Shown: one piece after another, positions 60,047 to 64,000 of the stretch
Layout of the letters: each line of letters begins with the position of its first letter
How positions within the stretch are numbered: position 1 is the stretch's first letter
Source of the DNA: Blakeslea trispora
Taxonomy: Eukaryota; Mucoromycota; Mucoromycetes; Mucorales; Choanephoraceae
NCBI GenBank assembly: GCA_025331445.1
Contig: JAIWNE010000093.1
Coordinates: 1 to 64,000 of the forward strand
Length of the DNA: 64,000 nucleotides
Direction of reading: 5' to 3'
Made by a program: the position numbers and the translations under genes
Notes under the pieces: model-generated
What the model was told of the DNA's origin: nothing
Seen by the model: only the letters and a program-made list of their open reading frames with translations
Databases searched by the model: none

Positions 60047-60743
60047 ATGTCAACTCGTTTAAATATCAGTTGGAAAGGAAAAAAGTTCTTTGTGGAATTC
60101 AACAGTCTAAAAGAGTTGAACAACACAACTGTTGGTGAACTAAAGAAGAGCTGTCAACGTGTTGTCGGTTTAGATGCCAATCTGTTTGATCTGTTTGCGT
60201 TTGGAGGTAAACTTATTGTGGGCATGATGGAAATGAACTAAACATCTCATAAGCGCGTATGAACAGTCTTGAATTACCTCTCAGTGCTTTTGATTTGCAG
60301 CCTTCTTGTACTCTCTTGTTAGTAAAAAGACAAGACCAACCTCAAGAGGTAATAGAAACAATAGAACGTCTTACTTGACTTTCTAACGTATGTGTGTTTT
60401 TATCTAGAAAGCTGAAAAGGATGAGCATAGTCTGTTGTCACAATTAAGCATCATTCAAACTAAGCTAAATCAAGAAGTGATGCCACAAATTGAACAATAT
60501 GAACAACAAGCTAAATCGATGGATAAGCCAACTGAAGCCAAAAGAAAGCAACATCTCTATACAGCTGCTTATTTAAATGAACAATTGATGCATATCTTGT
60601 TTGATTTGGATAGTATCTTGTGTGATCCAGAGGCTGTTGAGGCTAGACTGATAAGGAAGCAAACAGTGAAACAGGCACAGACATTGTTAGACAAGACAGA
60701 TGAAATTAAATCTTTAGTGAGTCATGTATCATTTGAAGAATAA
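60047..60743 (+). CDS. BAG-domain co-chaperone with N-terminal ubiquitin-like region
   Basis: Three exons: 60047-60206, 60254-60348 and 60408-60743, giving 196 residues. Residues ~1-85 look ubiquitin-like (LNISWKGKKFFVEF, VGELKKSCQRVVGLDANLFD, then SCTLLLVKRQ). Residues ~105-190 form the three-helix BAG domain: IIQTKLNQEVMPQIEQYEQQ, YLNEQLMHILFDLDSILCDP and ARLIRKQTVKQAQTLLDKTD. BAG proteins bind the Hsp70 ATPase domain and promote nucleotide release; Ubl-BAG forms link Hsp70 clients to the proteasome. It lies ~100 bp from the proposed 5' end of the Helitron, which may have landed in its promoter. Confidence 0.88.
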
Positions 60744-61267
60744 AGCTAGTTTTGATAGAAAAAGAAAGAGAAACGTGCCGTCTTTTTTTTTCAGGGTCTG
60801 AAAGTGAACATTACAAAAGAGAGAGAGAAACCTCCACAACTTTTGATCTGCTGTACATCTTGATCTGTACTATAAATCAACTAGATTATCTCTTGTTTTA
60901 TTTAGTGTTCACTTATGGATCCCCAATTTCTACAGCTTCGTCTGAACCTATCTATGTAACGCAAGTCAAATTCATGATTCCTTCATTATCAACAGCTGAA
61001 CGGGTTTATTAAACTTGATCCCCCCCCCTTTTCTGCAACGTTTATCTTCACTATTCCCAACATACAATCTGTGGTATTTCCCCCATCTGCTTCACATTAT
61101 TAAATCGAATTAGACCACACTCCCTTCTAATACAATAATTGGATAATATTGCTGGACTTTCAATCATCGAAAATGAAATGAATCTTCCCTAACTTTTTGA
61201 AAGAAAACTCATTTCACTTGGCTCCACTTGTTATAAACATAAAGTCAAAATATTGCATTTTTCTCAG
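60744..61267. other. Intergenic region
   Basis: Contains C9 at ~61021-61029 and no supported gene. An 86-codon ORF (60752-61012) has no recognisable content. Confidence 0.45.
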
Positions 61268-63130
61268 ATGGACTCTACCTACAACAACACCTCTAGCGTC
61301 CCCGCCGCCACCCCTGATCGCGACTTGCCTGTTCTCAAAGAGCTCCATCTTGACAATGTCACTCTGTCATCTCAAGGCAACACTCTTATCGACCCATGCA
61401 ACGACAAAGCCCTAGAAGTGGACAGTACTATGGACAACACTAACGTTTGTCAAGCTCAGCATACCAACTCTGATGAAACGAAAAAGATACAGGCAAAAAT
61501 CAATCAACTGAAATCAAGAATAGAAGCTAATATGCACTATTGTAATGGCTTCAAGGACCAACTTGTTGTCGCTTTGAGAGCGCCTATTCCTGACGATGCC
61601 AACGAATACGCACTTGTCAACCACAGACTTGACGCTCTATTGAAGCGTGTGAAGGTCTTTCATAGTGTCATTATCTCTGACAGGAAGATGATAGCCATGT
61701 ATGAGAAAGCCTTGGTTGAACATCACGCTTATGAAAAGCAATACGCCTTGCTGAACCGTCAGAGCTGTCACAAAGGATCCTGTTTCGACATTCTCGAGTC
61801 AGAACTTCCAAAGTTTTAAGCTCAAGCATTGGTTTGAGAGAGACTCAGGTAGAAACGAAGATCGTATCCTTGATTTTCTTCAACAGTTTGAATGACTTTA
61901 TCTTGTGAACCATGTAGATGTCAGTCAATACTGGTACTTTCATCTAAGCACTTACTTTTGTGATGACTCGGCCGCCCTGAACTGGTACACGCACCATATC
62001 AAGCTTCCCATTGAGATTCAACAGAAGAAGATCAGTAGGAAGGTTGTGAAGGATTTCATGAGAGAGAGATTCGGTTACTCTTTGGAAGCAGATGTCATCT
62101 TCTGCTACAAGCAATTGCCGGATGCTATACAGCGTAGTGATGAAATCTTTCTTGCCTATTTGGATTGATTCAGACATTTTCCCTTTGCCTCTAAAATGAA
62201 ACTGGATAACTGTGGTATCTTAATCATCCATCTTCTAATCACTTTGTATCAAAAGTCTGTAAGGAATAAAGTAGATGACATCCTCAAAGATGAAAAGTAT
62301 AAGCGAATCTTGTATAAAGGTACTGCTGATAACCAACACTACCCACCCAACCATTTTCTGGATTTTGAAAGCATCATGTACAAACACAAGTTTGAGTTGA
62401 ACCATCTATCTCTGGAAATCAGGAGTAGAACTAAAGACGATAGCTCTGGTGATAGTAAGAAAATAAAGCTTACTTTTGATGCCAACAGCAGCAGCGATAT
62501 AGAAGCTAACACTGGTGTCAATGACATTAGTCACCTCTTGGCCTTTCTTGACCTGACAATACCTCTTCGTAAAAAAAACAACGACAACAACTCAAGAACC
62601 ATGGTCTCTGTACCTTTTGTTGAGTAAAAAAAAAATACTCTGAGGATTATGTTGACGCATGTGTACCTCGGAAAGAACACCTGGCCAAGAAATAGGTAAA
62701 CATTATGAAGGACGATGTCCAAAAAGAAACCTGAAAACAATACTGACAATAAAGAAAAATCCTTTTCCAGAATAAATGATGATGATCTTGTCCCCCTTTT
62801 TCTCTGATCCCTCTGAAGGCGATGATTCAAGCATTAATGAATATGCTTCTGTCTTAGCTCGATACGTCCAAAGTCTACTTGATAGTTTATACAACGGCTT
62901 TGAAAATAAAACAGTCTTTAGTATTTCATTCTCCAACAAGTGTCAAAAGCATTTTGATCTCTTCATTGAACTTCCCACCCAAAAAAAAAGAAGTGAAATT
63001 ACACGATAGATGTTGTTGGGTGATCCATTTAAAATATCTAATGAAGTATACACTCCAGTTTTGCGCGTTGTAGTTAATAACGACAACGTTAATTGTCTTG
63101 TTGATACTGAGAGGGTATTGACACTATGAG
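61268..63130 (+). pseudogene. Decayed retrotransposon gag-protease region
   Basis: The ATG at 61268 opens ~183 codons with a coiled-coil (KKIQAKINQLKSRIEANMHY). An extra T near 61813 shifts the frame; the correct continuation KLKHWFERDSGRNEDRILDF leads into a capsid-like stretch (VDVSQYWYFHLSTYFCDDSA, LNWYTHHIKLP, KDFMRERFGYSL). Two TGA codons interrupt it (at ~61894 and 62166), each where a CGA arginine would fit (FE*LYLV, LD*FRHF). Later, near 63080, VVVNNDNVNCLVDTE resembles the active-site strand of a retroviral-type aspartic protease (normally DTG). No reverse transcriptase or long terminal repeats are seen. The order gag then protease suggests a Ty3-like or gag-domesticated origin. Confidence 0.55.
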
Positions 63131-63377
63131 TCGCAAAAAACGTTAGTATTTTGAGTTTGAGTTGACTGAAATGAAAACTTACAAATTTGTTTAAAAGTGC
63201 AGTGGATGAATAAATGTGGATGTAGATAGAAGGAGTGGGTTAATTAATATTTTAAATAAACATTTAAAAAACTTACCCTAAAAGGTACACACACGCCATC
63301 AGCGGTAAGCCTAGCTCTGTTTCGTTTTAGGAAAAGTAGCGGCAAAAAAGAGTACAATGTAGAATTGATTGCTTTTG
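63131..63377. other. Spacer
   Basis: A/T-rich, no feature seen. Confidence 0.4.
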
Positions 63378-64000
63378 TTAAAGATACGGGTTGAATACAT
63401 CAAGAGTTCCTTTGCCGATCAGTCTAGATGCACCAGAGATACCAATGGCTAGGGCTGAAAGAGAGTCTCCTGGTTTGTGGGATTGTTTTGCTAAATTAAG
63501 AACACAAGCCTTGTTGCTGCATATAGAGGTACCATTGATCGTTTTCAGACTTTCTCTTCCATCCTTCTCTACAATTCTCAATGGATAACTTATTTTTTCA
63601 AAGCAAAAAACACAGACTTGAGACGTGTTATGTTCATTGGTTATACATACTGATGTATAAAGACTATGCTTCTTCGGCTTCCATGAACCACCTAGACGAA
63701 CTTGTCCTCGAATGGACGAGCCAATACCGTAGCCTCTATCACCCACGAACATAATGTGTAGTGCTTGCCGTTGTTGTTGTTGCTGGCCATACCTCCTTTC
63801 AGCTGAGCACGTTCGATCAAAAGTCTTTTCTTGTCTCATTTCATACCGCTTCTTACTTCTATTGCGAGCAGAACTGTAATAAAAATTTTTTAATGTATTC
63901 TTATGCTCTTGATACGCATTGTATGCGACTATAGCACCTTCAAGAGTTGTAGCTGTTTTTAGAGAGTATTGTGAGAGAACTGCCTCCGCTGCTTGTACTT
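63378..64000 (-). CDS. TnpB/Fanzor-like RuvC nuclease, C-terminal part (continues past the right edge)
   Basis: The minus-strand frame is open from the window edge to the stop at 63378, at least 207 residues, and starts inside the protein. Visible parts: a helical basic region (FYYSSARNRSKKRYEMRQEK), a strand with an acidic residue (ALHIMFVGDRGYGIGS), then a zinc-ribbon made of VCVFC and, ~27 residues on, ICSNKAC, followed by KPGDSLSALAIGISG. In TnpB/Fanzor proteins the same order appears: RuvC-II, a split CxxC...CxxC ribbon, then a RuvC-III Asp in an (N)RD-like motif. The N-terminal RuvC-I Asp lies outside the window. Fanzors are eukaryotic RNA-guided nucleases carried by mobile elements. 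Assignment is by pattern only; the ribbon spacing (CxxxxC for the second pair) is atypical. Confidence 0.6.
   Translation of the reverse strand, partial: VQAAEAVLSQYSLKTATTLEGAIVAYNAYQEHKNTLKNFYYSSARNRSKKRYEMRQEKTFDRTCSAERRYGQQQQQRQALHIMFVGDRGYGIGSSIRGQVRLGGSWKPKKHSLYTSVCITNEHNTSQVCVFCFEKISYPLRIVEKDGRESLKTINGTSICSNKACVLNLAKQSHKPGDSLSALAIGISGASRLIGKGTLDVFNPYL

Noticed and set aside
62196..62627. Independent 143-aa gene
   Set aside because: Same frame as the preceding gag fragment, separated only by a TGA; better read as one decayed ORF.

Overview
The window is nuclear DNA of a filamentous fungus, most likely an early-diverging one of the Mucorales type. The evidence is dense short introns (mostly 50-75 nt, GT-AG), A/T homopolymers between genes, fungal versions of housekeeping genes (uS11, COX11, PSF2, YPP1, GPI14), and a mix of MULE, Helitron, IS630/Tc1-like and Fanzor-like elements. 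The species cannot be named from sequence alone. All spliced gene models were built by hand, and exon lengths were checked to sum to a multiple of three.

Layout. 1-143: 5' end of a 2-Cys peroxiredoxin gene (minus strand). 1001-2440: decayed IS630/Tc1-like transposase. 2758-6567: apparently intact Mutator-like (MULE) transposon with 95-bp perfect terminal inverted repeats, a 9-bp target duplication and a spliced 931-codon-scale transposase that appears to carry a C-terminal OTU cysteine-protease domain. 7.9-20.2 kb: ordinary genes for a secreted CAP/PR-1 protein, a small unknown protein, an NDUFA4/B12D-type protein, ribosomal protein uS11, a MYST histone acetyltransferase, a DH-BAR Rho GEF, COX11 and a PH-domain protein. 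20.2-25.1 kb: gene-poor, with one transposase relic. 25.1-42.0 kb: genes for GPI mannosyltransferase 1, an F-BAR RhoGAP, a small coiled-coil protein, an unknown protein, a ZGRF1-type helicase, the TPR protein YPP1 and the GINS subunit PSF2.

42.1-47.5 kb is a transposon cluster: a 3.0-kb element with 37-bp inverted repeats and an intact DD34E transposase, next to a LINE-type endonuclease fragment and a decayed Helitron. 48.0-54.6 kb holds genes for a DUF2433-like phosphoesterase-RRM protein, cytochrome b5 and a drug/metabolite-type transporter. 54.7-59.9 kb is a near-complete Helitron (zinc knuckles, HUH Rep, PIF1 helicase) disabled by one nonsense codon and one frameshift, with plausible ends and four GC-rich ~86-bp tandem repeats upstream. 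60.0-60.7 kb encodes a BAG co-chaperone, 61.3-63.1 kb is a decayed gag-protease retroelement, and 63.4-64.0 kb is the C-terminal part of a TnpB/Fanzor-like RuvC nuclease that runs off the edge.

The host genes cover unrelated housekeeping roles. A loose theme is cell polarity and membrane signalling: a BAR-containing Rho GEF, an F-BAR RhoGAP, a PH protein, YPP1 (partner of the PI4-kinase complex) and GPI-anchor synthesis. Gene structure is notable for probable microexons of 5, 8 and 10 nt, AUG-only first exons and two probable GC-AG introns.
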